From the NCBI GenBank assembly GCA_030600605.1, contig JAUVLT010000005.1:1-48595 (forward strand): DNA of 48,595 nt. Direction: 5' to 3'. The number at the start of each line of letters is the position of its first letter. Position 1 is the stretch's first letter. This document shows, one piece after another, positions 18,802-27,717 of the stretch. A program made the translations under genes and the position numbers. Under the pieces are notes generated by a model that was given only the letters and a program-made list of their open reading frames with translations, searched no databases and was not told the DNA's origin. This DNA is from Mycoplasmatota bacterium (GTDB lineage: Bacteria; Bacillota_I; Bacilli_A; Izemoplasmatales; Izemoplasmataceae).

Positions 18802-19710
18802 CTAACTTAGTTTCATCATCTTATCTAAAGCCTTAAAGGCCTTTACTCTAATGTTTTTAGTTACTTCAATTTCAAATTTATTATCTTTTAATGCATAATA
18901 GATATCTTCTAATCTTGTTAATTTCATGTCATAGCAAGCTAAATCATTAGTTAGAATGTGAAATTTCTTATTTGGACATGCTTTTTCCATAGTGTGAATA
19001 ATGCCGTATTCTGTTCCAATAATAAACTCATCACAATCACTCTCAATGACGTAGTTTAGGAGTCCTTTTGTACTTCCTGCAAAGTCTGCGACTTTAACAA
19101 TCTCTAGTTTTGCTTCAGGATGAACAATAAACTGAGCTTTTGGATACTTTTTCTTCATCATCGCTACTTGATCTAAAGATAAATCATTGTGAATACAGCA
19201 AAATCCTGGCCATAATTCCATATCCAAATCATATTTTTCCCTTAAGTAAGTCCCTAAGTTCTTATCTGGGACATATAACATCTTTTGTCCTTGATAATGT
19301 TTGATTATTTTTTCAGCATTACTACTTGTAACACATATATCACTTAAAGCCTTTACTTCAGCTGTGGAATTAACATAACAAACAACGATTCTATCAGGAT
19401 GTTTTTCTTTATATTTTATTAAACGAGCTTTTGTGACCATATCAGCCATTGGGCATCCTGCTTCTTTAACGGGTAATAAGACAGTTTTCTCTGGAGATAG
19501 TATTTTAGCAGTTTCAGCCATAAAACGAACACCAGCAAAAACAATAACATCAGCATTTGTTTCACTTGCTACTTGACTTAAGTATAAACTATCACCTGTA
19601 AAATCAGCAATATCTTGAATATCGCCTTCTTGGTAGAAATGCGCTAAAAGAACAGCGTTTTTCTCTTCTTTAAGTCGTTTAATCTCTTTAATAATTAATG
19701 ATTTTTCCAT
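18802..19710 (-). CDS. nadA: Quinolinate synthase
   Basis: AVLLAHFYQEGDIQDIADFTGDSLYLSQ, CPMADM, HPEAKLEIVKVADFAGSTKGL, cysteine ligands; start 19710 behind GAGGTG. Confidence 0.96.
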   Translation of the reverse strand: MEKSLIIKEIKRLKEEKNAVLLAHFYQEGDIQDIADFTGDSLYLSQVASETNADVIVFAGVRFMAETAKILSPEKTVLLPVKEAGCPMADMVTKARLIKYKEKHPDRIVVCYVNSTAEVKALSDICVTSSNAEKIIKHYQGQKMLYVPDKNLGTYLREKYDLDMELWPGFCCIHNDLSLDQVAMMKKKYPKAQFIVHPEAKLEIVKVADFAGSTKGLLNYVIESDCDEFIIGTEYGIIHTMEKACPNKKFHILTNDLACYDMKLTRLEDIYYALKDNKFEIEVTKNIRVKAFKALDKMMKLS

Positions 19711-19854
19711 TAAATTCACCTCGCAAATGTATTTTATCATTTATATTATCTAGTTTCAAACATAAAGAACTAAAAAAAGCTATTTCTTATCATATCTGAT
19801 AGACTATATCATAAAAAAACTCATTTTTATGTTAAAATATAGTGAGGTGATAGA

Positions 19855-21099
19855 ATGGAAATCAAGAGACCACTAGCTTATCGAGCTAGACCAACTAAAT
19901 TAGATGATATTGTTGGACAAAACCATATTATTGGGAAAAATGGAGTAGTTAGAAAGATGATAAACAATAATCAAATGTTCAGTTTGATTCTTTATGGACC
20001 TCCCGGATCTGGAAAAACAACAATTGCAACTGTAATTGCAGAAAATTTTGGAATTAATACATATAAATTTAACGCTTCAACTGATAAGAAAGCTCAATTA
20101 AGAGAAATAGTACAGGTTAGCATAAACTATGGAGCTTTAGTAATAATTGACGAAATTCATCGAATGAACAAAGATATTCAAGATTTTTTGCTCCCACATG
20201 TGGAAAATGGGAACATAATTATGATTGGTCTAACGACAAATAATCCTTATCACTCTGTGAATCCTGCGGTTCGTTCTAGAACACATGTTTTAAAGCTGAA
20301 AGAAATTACTGAAGAAGATATAATTAAGCGTTTAAAACAGGTAAACAAAGAGTTTAAAGAGGAATTAACATCATCAATAGACGAAAAAGTTTTTGAATAC
20401 ATTGCTACTTCTTCAAATAGTGATATTAGAACAGCTTTAAATAGTCTTGAGATTATAAATATGTCCTATCCAAATACAAATATAACCTTAGAAATGACTA
20501 AAAAGGTCTTACTTAAGCCGATTTTGTCCTTGGATAAAGATGAAGATAATTACTTTAATATCCTTAGTGCGTTCCAAAAATCAATAAGGGGAAGCGATGT
20601 TGATGCAGCCCTTCATTACTTAGCTCGATTAATTGCAATGGAAGATCTCGATAGTATCTTAAGAAGAATGACAGTCATTGCCTACGAAGATATTGGCTTA
20701 GCTAACCCAAGTGTGATAAATAAAATGGATGCTTGTGCACGTTCTTGTGAACGTGTCGGATTTCCTGAGGCTCGGATTCCTTTAAGCTTATTAGTTATTG
20801 ATATGGCGTTATCTCCTAAGTCAAATAGTGCAGTAACCGCTATAGATAAAGCATTAGATGATGTAATGAGTGGAAAAACACCAAAAATTCCAAATCATTT
20901 AATCAATGTTGCTAATTTTGAAGAAAAAGATAAGTATTTATACCCTCATGACTTTAATGAAGCCCTTATTTACCAACAGTACTTACCAGATGATCTTAAA
21001 AATAAAATTTATTATAAAGGTAAAGAAACTGGTAAATATGAAAGAGCATTAAAAGATCGAAATATTAAAATAAAAACTATCTTAAAAAAGAAAAAGTAA
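19855..21099 (+). CDS. rarA: Replication-associated recombination protein A (RarA/MgsA)
   Basis: RPLAYRARPTKLDDIVGQNHI, LYGPPGSGKTTIA, FNAST..., IDEIHRMNKDIQD, GLTTNNPYHSVNPAVRSR. Confidence 0.95.
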   Translation: MEIKRPLAYRARPTKLDDIVGQNHIIGKNGVVRKMINNNQMFSLILYGPPGSGKTTIATVIAENFGINTYKFNASTDKKAQLREIVQVSINYGALVIIDEIHRMNKDIQDFLLPHVENGNIIMIGLTTNNPYHSVNPAVRSRTHVLKLKEITEEDIIKRLKQVNKEFKEELTSSIDEKVFEYIATSSNSDIRTALNSLEIINMSYPNTNITLEMTKKVLLKPILSLDKDEDNYFNILSAFQKSIRGSDVDAALHYLARLIAMEDLDSILRRMTVIAYEDIGLANPSVINKMDACARSCERVGFPEARIPLSLLVIDMALSPKSNSAVTAIDKALDDVMSGKTPKIPNHLINVANFEEKDKYLYPHDFNEALIYQQYLPDDLKNKIYYKGKETGKYERALKDRNIKIKTILKKKK

Positions 21100-21157
21100 A
21101 ATGGCCCTTATAGTATAATATTATATATATATTATTATATATTATTATAGGCATAAA

Positions 21158-21187
21158 ACAAAAGAGGCATTTTTGCCTCTTTATTTT
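21158..21187. terminator. Bidirectional terminator between rarA and the MinD/NifX operon
   Basis: AAAGAGGCATTTTTGCCTCTTTATTTT. Confidence 0.8.
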
Positions 21188-22050
21188 CTTAAATATTCAA
21201 TAAATTCAAACCATTTCTTTGATGTGAAAAAAGGAATATTTGTTGTGGATGGAATTTGTAAATTGCTGATACTATTTACTATTTCAATATCGAATGGTAT
21301 TTCTAAGATTGTTTCAATACCCATTAAATCAAGGTACTTTTTAATCTCTTTGGCCTTACTAAGGGATAAATCGTATTTATTTATAATTACTTTTGCTTCT
21401 ACGCTAAACATTTTTATTAGATGAACTACTTTTTTAAGATCATGTAATCCTGAAATTGTTGGTTCAGTAACAATAATTGCCTTAGATACACCTGTAATTG
21501 CACTTATTACATTACAAGCAATACCAGGTGACCCATCAATAATTATTGTATTTCTATTTTCTTTGTAAGCGACTTCCCTAGCGAGTTTTCTAACCTCGGC
21601 AACGAGTTTACCACTTGATTCTTCACCTGGAATAAGGCGAGCATCTATCATAGGTCCAAAAACAGTTTTACGATGAAATATTTTACCAATAACTGTATCA
21701 TGCATTGTAATTGCATTTGTTGGACAAACATATTCACAAACTTTACATCCTTCACAAGCAGACTCATTTATAATGATATCTTCTGATATAGCATTAAAGT
21801 TACATGAAGTGTGACAAAGACCACAGTAATTACATTTATCGTAGTTTATAATTGGTCTTTGAAAGCCTATAAAGTCTTTTTCCTCTACAGTATCTCCTTG
21901 GATTAAAATATTTAAATCAGGAGCATCAACATCACAATCTGCGATAACTAAATCATTAAAATAAGGTATTATTGAAGCTGTTAAGCTTGTTTTTCCTGTT
22001 CCACCTTTTCCACTAATTATTACAATTTCATTGATCATATTTATCACCAA
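21181..22050 (-). CDS. MinD-superfamily P-loop ATPase with inserted ferredoxin domain (copy 1)
   Basis: VIISGKGGTGKTSLTAS; two CxxCxxCxxxC clusters (CNYCGLCHTSC, CEGCKVCEYVC); likely start 22038. Confidence 0.9.
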   Translation of the reverse strand: MVINMINEIVIISGKGGTGKTSLTASIIPYFNDLVIADCDVDAPDLNILIQGDTVEEKDFIGFQRPIINYDKCNYCGLCHTSCNFNAISEDIIINESACEGCKVCEYVCPTNAITMHDTVIGKIFHRKTVFGPMIDARLIPGEESSGKLVAEVRKLAREVAYKENRNTIIIDGSPGIACNVISAITGVSKAIIVTEPTISGLHDLKKVVHLIKMFSVEAKVIINKYDLSLSKAKEIKKYLDLMGIETILEIPFDIEIVNSISNLQIPSTTNIPFFTSKKWFEFIEYLRK

Positions 22051-22870
22051 GCACTTTTCTAGCTATGTTCGCCATTTTATTTTTAAAGTATTCACTATGA
22101 TTTATTAAAAGCTTTCCATCAGCCAAAATACTAGCGAATTCTCGATCGAATTTGATTCTTTCAAGTAATTCTATCTTCTCATTTTCTAAATATTTGAAAA
22201 TATCATCATTTCCGAGGTTACTTTTGTTTACTACTACCCCGAAATTTTGGTTATCAGCGCGTAATAATTCAACAACCATTTTCATATCGCTTAGACCGAA
22301 AGGTGTAGGCTCAGCGCAAATTATACAGTAATCTGCCCCATCTATTGCAGCAACAGTTGAACAACTAGTACCAGGAGGGCTATCAATTAGTAATAATTCT
22401 TCGTTTTGAGTAGATTTTTTCAGCGTTTCAATGATTTTTACACCACTTATTTCACCTACTGTTAAATTTCCATAAAGAAATAACTTATTTTTGTCTATTT
22501 GTTTATAAATAATTTTACCAATTTCTTTATCAATGTAAGAAATCGCGTCAGTTGGGCATACAAGAGCGCACCCTCCACAATCATGACAAAGATCTTGAAA
22601 GACTAAAACTTTCTTTTTTGCAGGAATAATGGCATTAAAATTACAAAAATCACTACATTTACCGCAATAATTACATAAATCATCATTTACTAATGGATAT
22701 TTTTTAAAGACACCTTCCTCTTTAATGGTTTCCCCTTTTAAAAAAAGGTGACTATTAGGTTCTTCAACGTCAGTATCTATTAAAGTAGCCTTATTTAGGT
22801 AAGAAAAAAGGTTGACGGAAAGAGTAGTCTTTCCGGTCCCCCCTTTTCCGCTAAGAATAGCTATTTTCAT
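22028..22870 (-). CDS. MinD-superfamily P-loop ATPase with inserted ferredoxin domain (copy 2)
   Basis: AILSGKGGTGKTTLSVNL; CNYCGKCSDFC and CHDCGGCALVC clusters. Confidence 0.9.
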   Translation of the reverse strand: MKIAILSGKGGTGKTTLSVNLFSYLNKATLIDTDVEEPNSHLFLKGETIKEEGVFKKYPLVNDDLCNYCGKCSDFCNFNAIIPAKKKVLVFQDLCHDCGGCALVCPTDAISYIDKEIGKIIYKQIDKNKLFLYGNLTVGEISGVKIIETLKKSTQNEELLLIDSPPGTSCSTVAAIDGADYCIICAEPTPFGLSDMKMVVELLRADNQNFGVVVNKSNLGNDDIFKYLENEKIELLERIKFDREFASILADGKLLINHSEYFKNKMANIARKVLGDKYDQ

Positions 22871-23229
22871 TAGTGTCGACCTTTGCTTGTGGAAATCAAA
22901 AGCTCAGGAAGTTTTTTTTCGAAATATAAATAAAGGACTTCTCTAACAGTTTTTTCTCTTGGATATTGGTAACTTTTTATTTCAAAAGCTTCTAATGCTT
23001 CAAGTGCTTTTGGCCCTAATTCAGGGACAAGAACAATATCAATACCTAAGTCTCCTAAAATCTTAACAGCTTTACCTCCGGCTCCACTTCCAGCTGATTT
23101 AGCTGTGTTTTCAATTGAAGTAAAGCTTAAAGCTTCATGATCATAGATTACAAAGTATTCTGTACGGGCAAAACGATCTGATACTTTACTGTTTTCATTA
23201 TTTTCTAGTGAACTAATTGCTATTTTCAT
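22870..23229 (-). CDS. NifX/NifB-type dinitrogenase iron-molybdenum cofactor-binding domain protein
   Basis: MKIAISSLENNENSKVSDRFARTEYFVIYD...GAGGKAVKILGDLGIDIVLVPELGPKALEAL. Confidence 0.87.
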   Translation of the reverse strand: MKIAISSLENNENSKVSDRFARTEYFVIYDHEALSFTSIENTAKSAGSGAGGKAVKILGDLGIDIVLVPELGPKALEALEAFEIKSYQYPREKTVREVLYLYFEKKLPELLISTSKGRH

Positions 23230-23240
23230 ATTATTTCTCC

Positions 23241-23927
23241 TTAATGGTCACAAGCGTGACCTTCATCATGTTGACAAACACTTCCTTGAGATGTTAGGAA
23301 TCCACCTAAATACTCATTTAAATTAACGTCTATACGTCCAGTAGCACCAAGTACAACATCAATTCCTTGTCTTTGGAATAAATCGACAGCCATTTGTCCC
23401 ATTCCACCAGTAATAATAACATCAACACCATTTTGACCTAAAAACTGCGGTAAAACACCTGGTTGATGTGGAGGCGATGTTACATAAACTACTTCTGTTA
23501 CTGTGTTTTCTTTAACTGTGTAAATTACAAATTCTTTGGTGTGTCCGAAATGCCCATCTACAGTGGTTTTATCACTTGTTGGGAAAGATATTTTCTTAAT
23601 CTCTTTTTGTTCAATATTCATTTTGCTCTCTCCTTTTAATTTTATATTTCCAATCTCGTTTTTAATGATAAGGATTTTGTTGTTTAAAATTACATCAACA
23701 AACTTTTTACGACCTGATAATAATAATCTTTGAATTGTTGCTCTTGAAACTTGCATTTCTGTAGCAGCTTCAATTTGTGATAATTTTTCAAAATCACATA
23801 AACGCAAAGCTTCAAATTCATCTAACATTACATAGACAGTTTCAAGTTCTGACTTAGCAATTCCGGCTGGTTTAAAGGTTCTTGAACTATCTAGTCTTCT
23901 AGCGTAACGCTTTATTCTACTGGTCAT
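23241..23927 (-). CDS. DUF134 HTH protein fused to a NifX/NifB-type domain
   Basis: N-terminus RRLDSSRTFKPAG...LDEFEALRLCDFEKLSQIEAATEMQVSRATIQRLL; C-terminal half GHFGHTKEFVIY...GVDVIITGGMGQMAVDLF; Cys/His tail CQHDEGHACDH; start 23927 behind AGGAGA. Confidence 0.88.
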   Translation of the reverse strand: MTSRIKRYARRLDSSRTFKPAGIAKSELETVYVMLDEFEALRLCDFEKLSQIEAATEMQVSRATIQRLLLSGRKKFVDVILNNKILIIKNEIGNIKLKGESKMNIEQKEIKKISFPTSDKTTVDGHFGHTKEFVIYTVKENTVTEVVYVTSPPHQPGVLPQFLGQNGVDVIITGGMGQMAVDLFQRQGIDVVLGATGRIDVNLNEYLGGFLTSQGSVCQHDEGHACDH

Positions 23928-23940
23928 TTTATCATCTCCT

Positions 23941-23988
23941 ATGTGCATATGCACATTAATAGTATATACCTTCTTGTGGTAAAGTCAA
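23941..23988 (-). promoter_or_regulatory. Promoter and palindromic operator of the DUF134/NifX/MinD operon
   Basis: - strand TTGACT (23988-23983), 16-bp spacer, TATACT (23966-23961), then perfect 16-bp palindrome ATGTGCATATGCACAT (23941-23956). Confidence 0.75.
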
Positions 23989-24117
23989 CCATATTTGAGT
24001 ATTTTTTTTAAATTTTAAATAAGCTAAAAATTTATAAAAAAAGAAATAATGCGCTGAATTACCACTTTTATTAAATCTCTAGTATAATAGAATTAAATTA
24101 TTTTAAGGAGAATGTTT

Positions 24118-25362
24118 ATGAAGTTTATTAAATCACCTAAGTTTATCTATTTTGCCTTTATTTGGCATGGATTCTTTTTAGCATTGACTGTTTCTATGCT
24201 TGATTTAAATACAGTGTTTCCGGCTTTAGTAACCACTTTAACGGAATCTAAAATCATCTTTGCAGCTTTTTATAGTATTATGCTTGGAGTTCCACTTATT
24301 TTTAATGTTATATTTGGTCATTATTTAAGAAATAAACCTCAAAAAAAGAAATATTTACTTTTAGGTATCTATTTAAGAAGTTCAGCATTTCTTGGAATGG
24401 CTTATTTTACATATTATTTCAGCGTTAATAATGCAACATTAACAATTATTAGTATGTTCTTTTTTGTTTCGTTATTTAGTATTAGTGCTGGGTTTGCAGG
24501 ATTATCATATACCGATATTATCGCTAAAACATTGACCAGAGAAAAAAGGCTTAAATTATATACACTTAAACAGTTTTTTGGTGGTTCAGCTGCGTTTATA
24601 GGTGGATTACTAATTGCTCAAATTTTTTCAATGGGAATTGCTTATCCAACCAATTACGCTATAAGTTTATTAATTGGTTCAGGAGGCTTAATTATCGCTT
24701 CTTTGGGATTTATTTTATTACCTGAACCTACTTCAGTAATTATTGAGAATAAAGAATCATTAAAAAGTTTTATAAAAAGAATACCTCTTATCTTAAAAAA
24801 AGACGCTAGTTTTAAATCATTTATTATAGTCGAGAATTTATCAGGATTTAGCATTATGATATTACCGTTTTATATGGTATTTGCTAAAGAGGTGTTTACT
24901 ATTGATGATAGTTATATTGGGAAATATCTAATAGTTTTAACGATCGGTACTATTTTTTCAAATATTGTATGGGGATTTTTATCTTCTAAGTTTAATGCTA
25001 AGTCGATTATGCGATTTTGTATTATCTTAGGCGGATTAAACCCTTTGCTCGCGATTTATTTAGGAACAATTAGTCCTGAATATTTTGCGATTATCTTCTT
25101 TATTTTAGGATTTATGATTAGTGGTCGTCGTATTGGCTTTGAACCATATCTTTTAGATATTATACCAAGAGATGAAAGAGTTGAATATCTTGGTATTAGA
25201 GGATCATTAAATATCTTAAAGGTTATTTTACCTTTAGTTGGAGCAGTTATTATAAACTTTTTCGGCTTCAGTGTTACATTTGTTATCGTTACAGTTGTAA
25301 TGTTCATTGCTGCTTATTTACTTGGTAATATTTCAGAAGAACAACTAGAAGATTTTTGTTGA
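24118..25362 (+). CDS. MFS-type membrane transporter
   Basis: ~12 hydrophobic segments; start 24118 behind AAGGAG. Confidence 0.8.
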   Translation: MKFIKSPKFIYFAFIWHGFFLALTVSMLDLNTVFPALVTTLTESKIIFAAFYSIMLGVPLIFNVIFGHYLRNKPQKKKYLLLGIYLRSSAFLGMAYFTYYFSVNNATLTIISMFFFVSLFSISAGFAGLSYTDIIAKTLTREKRLKLYTLKQFFGGSAAFIGGLLIAQIFSMGIAYPTNYAISLLIGSGGLIIASLGFILLPEPTSVIIENKESLKSFIKRIPLILKKDASFKSFIIVENLSGFSIMILPFYMVFAKEVFTIDDSYIGKYLIVLTIGTIFSNIVWGFLSSKFNAKSIMRFCIILGGLNPLLAIYLGTISPEYFAIIFFILGFMISGRRIGFEPYLLDIIPRDERVEYLGIRGSLNILKVILPLVGAVIINFFGFSVTFVIVTVVMFIAAYLLGNISEEQLEDFC

Positions 25363-25376
25363 TAATAATAAACAAA

Positions 25377-25411
25377 TAAAAAGAGTTGTCATTAATTTGA
25401 CAACTCTTTCT
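25377..25411. terminator. Bidirectional terminator
   Basis: AAAGAGTTGTCATTAATTTGACAACTCTTT. Confidence 0.85.
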
Positions 25412-25426
25412 TTAATAATATGTGTT

Positions 25427-26395
25427 TTACCTTTTACCTGGGTCGTAAGGTTCTCCTGCAGCACGTGGTGCAGCACTATTTTTAGAAACAAATGCTAGTA
25501 CTACTAATGTTGCGATATAAGGTAACATTAAATATATTTCATCTTCTAATCCAAGATCATTTAAGAATGGAATAACAGATTTTGTACTACTTATAACTCG
25601 CATAAATCCAAAGAAGAATGCAGCCATAATAATTCGTTTAGGATTCCAGTTACCAAAGATTAATACGGCAAGTGCTAAGAATCCAAATCCAGCAACAGTT
25701 GCGTTAAAACTAGTTGAGAAGCTTAATACGAAGATTACTCCACCCATACCAGCTAGTGCTCCTGATACCATTACACCGACATATCTTAGTTTGTAAATAT
25801 TAATACCAAGTGAATCGGCAGCTTGTGGGTTTTCACCACAACTTCTAAGTCGTAAACCTTGTTTAGTTTTATATAAGACTATTACTGCAATAATAAAAAT
25901 AAAAATTCCTAGTAATGTTGATAAGTAAGCTCCTTGGAAGAAAATATCACCAATAATTGGAATCGATGCTAATCCAGGAACTCTAGTAATAATATAACTA
26001 TCACCGATTGGAACTCTTTGAGTACCAAATATAATTCTAGCAGTAAAGATTGCGAAAGCTGGAGCAAACATATTTAGTGCTGTTGCACTAATAATTTGAT
26101 TAGCTTTCATATTTATTGCTGCGAATGCATGAAGTAATGAGAAGATAATTCCAATTATTGCTCCTACTAATAATCCAATAAGTGCAACCGTTTGAATAGG
26201 TAAATGAGCATTTTCTTCAAGTAAATGAATTGTTATTGCCCCAACAAATCCACCCATAATCATGATTCCTTCTAAGGCGATGTTGATAACCCCAGATCTT
26301 TCACTAAATAATGCTCCAAGTGCAACTAAAGCAAGTGGTACTGTTGAAGCTATTACTAATGGTAATATGAAATACATAATATCAGCAAAACTCAT
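25427..26395 (-). CDS. BMP-type nucleoside ABC transporter permease 2
   Basis: ALGALFSERSGVINIALEGIMIMGGFVGA, GLRLRSCGENPQAADSLGINIYKLRY. Confidence 0.92.
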   Translation of the reverse strand: MSFADIMYFILPLVIASTVPLALVALGALFSERSGVINIALEGIMIMGGFVGAITIHLLEENAHLPIQTVALIGLLVGAIIGIIFSLLHAFAAINMKANQIISATALNMFAPAFAIFTARIIFGTQRVPIGDSYIITRVPGLASIPIIGDIFFQGAYLSTLLGIFIFIIAVIVLYKTKQGLRLRSCGENPQAADSLGINIYKLRYVGVMVSGALAGMGGVIFVLSFSTSFNATVAGFGFLALAVLIFGNWNPKRIIMAAFFFGFMRVISSTKSVIPFLNDLGLEDEIYLMLPYIATLVVLAFVSKNSAAPRAAGEPYDPGKR

Positions 26396-27717
26396 TATGC
26401 ATCACTCCCTTCAACAGCTTCTTCAGGTTTTTGATCTATTAACATTTCTCTTTTTTTCATAGCACGTATAACAAATTTTTGTAAGAATAATCCTAACGCA
26501 CTAGCGTAGATGATAACAGCTATAATAATATCAATGATTTCTGGTGTAAAACTATATAGTTGTAAGTAGAAACCACCTTGTTTTAATGAACCATAGAATA
26601 ATCCAGCAAGTAATACTCCAAATGGACTACTCAGTCCCAGTAAACTAATCGCAATACCTGTAAAACCTTCAGGTATTAAGACATTTAATGGTTGTAAGAA
26701 CTTTCCATCAACTAAGTACATAAGTCCACCAGCAAGCCCAGCAACAGCCCCACTGATTACCATAGCATAAACAATATTTCTTTTTGAATTCATCCCAGCA
26801 TATTTACTTGCATCACGATTGAATCCAACAGCTTTTAATTCATATCCAAAGGTTGTTTTGTTTAGTATTATATGTAAGATTATTACAACAACTATAGCAA
26901 CAACAATTCCCCCACTAACACTTGAATTAGGTAATAAATAGTGTAAATTCATTAATGGAGTAACAGCAGTTGACTTTGGAGCTAATGCTCTAGCGAAATC
27001 TCTATTATAAATATATTTAACAATTAACATTGTATTAAGATACATTGCAACATAATTTAACATAATTGAGGATACTACCTCATTTACATTGCGGTATGCT
27101 TTTAATAGTCCCGGGATGGCTCCCCATAAAGCTCCGGCAACTATTGCTCCAAGTATTGCAACTAACCAATGTAAGAATGGACTAAATTCACCAATTACTC
27201 CCCATTTAACCCCAATATAAACAGCTGCATAAGCTCCCATTGTAAGTTGTCCTGTGGCACCAATATTGAATAATCCAGTTCTAAAAGCAAAAGCAACACT
27301 CAGTCCAGTTAAGATAATTGGTACTGAGAAGTAAATCATATCTCCAAAACTTTTTATATTACGGAATCCACCTTGAAGAATTACAAAAAATCCTCCAAAT
27401 GCTTGTCCTGGGTTTACAATTAGCATTAAGATTAATCCAAATAGTAATCCAGTTAAAATAGCAATAATACTACCAGCTACATCAACTAACAATTTACTTT
27501 CACTAGGTTTGAAATTAGGATTATTTTTTCTAAATAATAAAAGCTTATAAAAGATATATCCACCACCAGTGGCAACTATTAAACCTCTAATAACTAATAA
27601 TATTGAATCGTTATTTGCGAAAAACTGAGGAATAATAAATACTAGTAAGAAGAGAAAGAAACCGATATTTAAGTTAAGTGCATTAGCAACTAGATAGTTT
27701 TTAACTTTTTCCCACAT
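26395..27717 (-). CDS. BMP-type nucleoside ABC transporter permease 1
   Basis: FRTGLFNIGATGQLTMGAYAA, YRNVNEVVSSIMLNYVAMYL, GFTGIAISLLGLSSPFGV. Confidence 0.92.
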   Translation of the reverse strand: MWEKVKNYLVANALNLNIGFFLFLLVFIIPQFFANNDSILLVIRGLIVATGGGYIFYKLLLFRKNNPNFKPSESKLLVDVAGSIIAILTGLLFGLILMLIVNPGQAFGGFFVILQGGFRNIKSFGDMIYFSVPIILTGLSVAFAFRTGLFNIGATGQLTMGAYAAVYIGVKWGVIGEFSPFLHWLVAILGAIVAGALWGAIPGLLKAYRNVNEVVSSIMLNYVAMYLNTMLIVKYIYNRDFARALAPKSTAVTPLMNLHYLLPNSSVSGGIVVAIVVVIILHIILNKTTFGYELKAVGFNRDASKYAGMNSKRNIVYAMVISGAVAGLAGGLMYLVDGKFLQPLNVLIPEGFTGIAISLLGLSSPFGVLLAGLFYGSLKQGGFYLQLYSFTPEIIDIIIAVIIYASALGLFLQKFVIRAMKKREMLIDQKPEEAVEGSDA

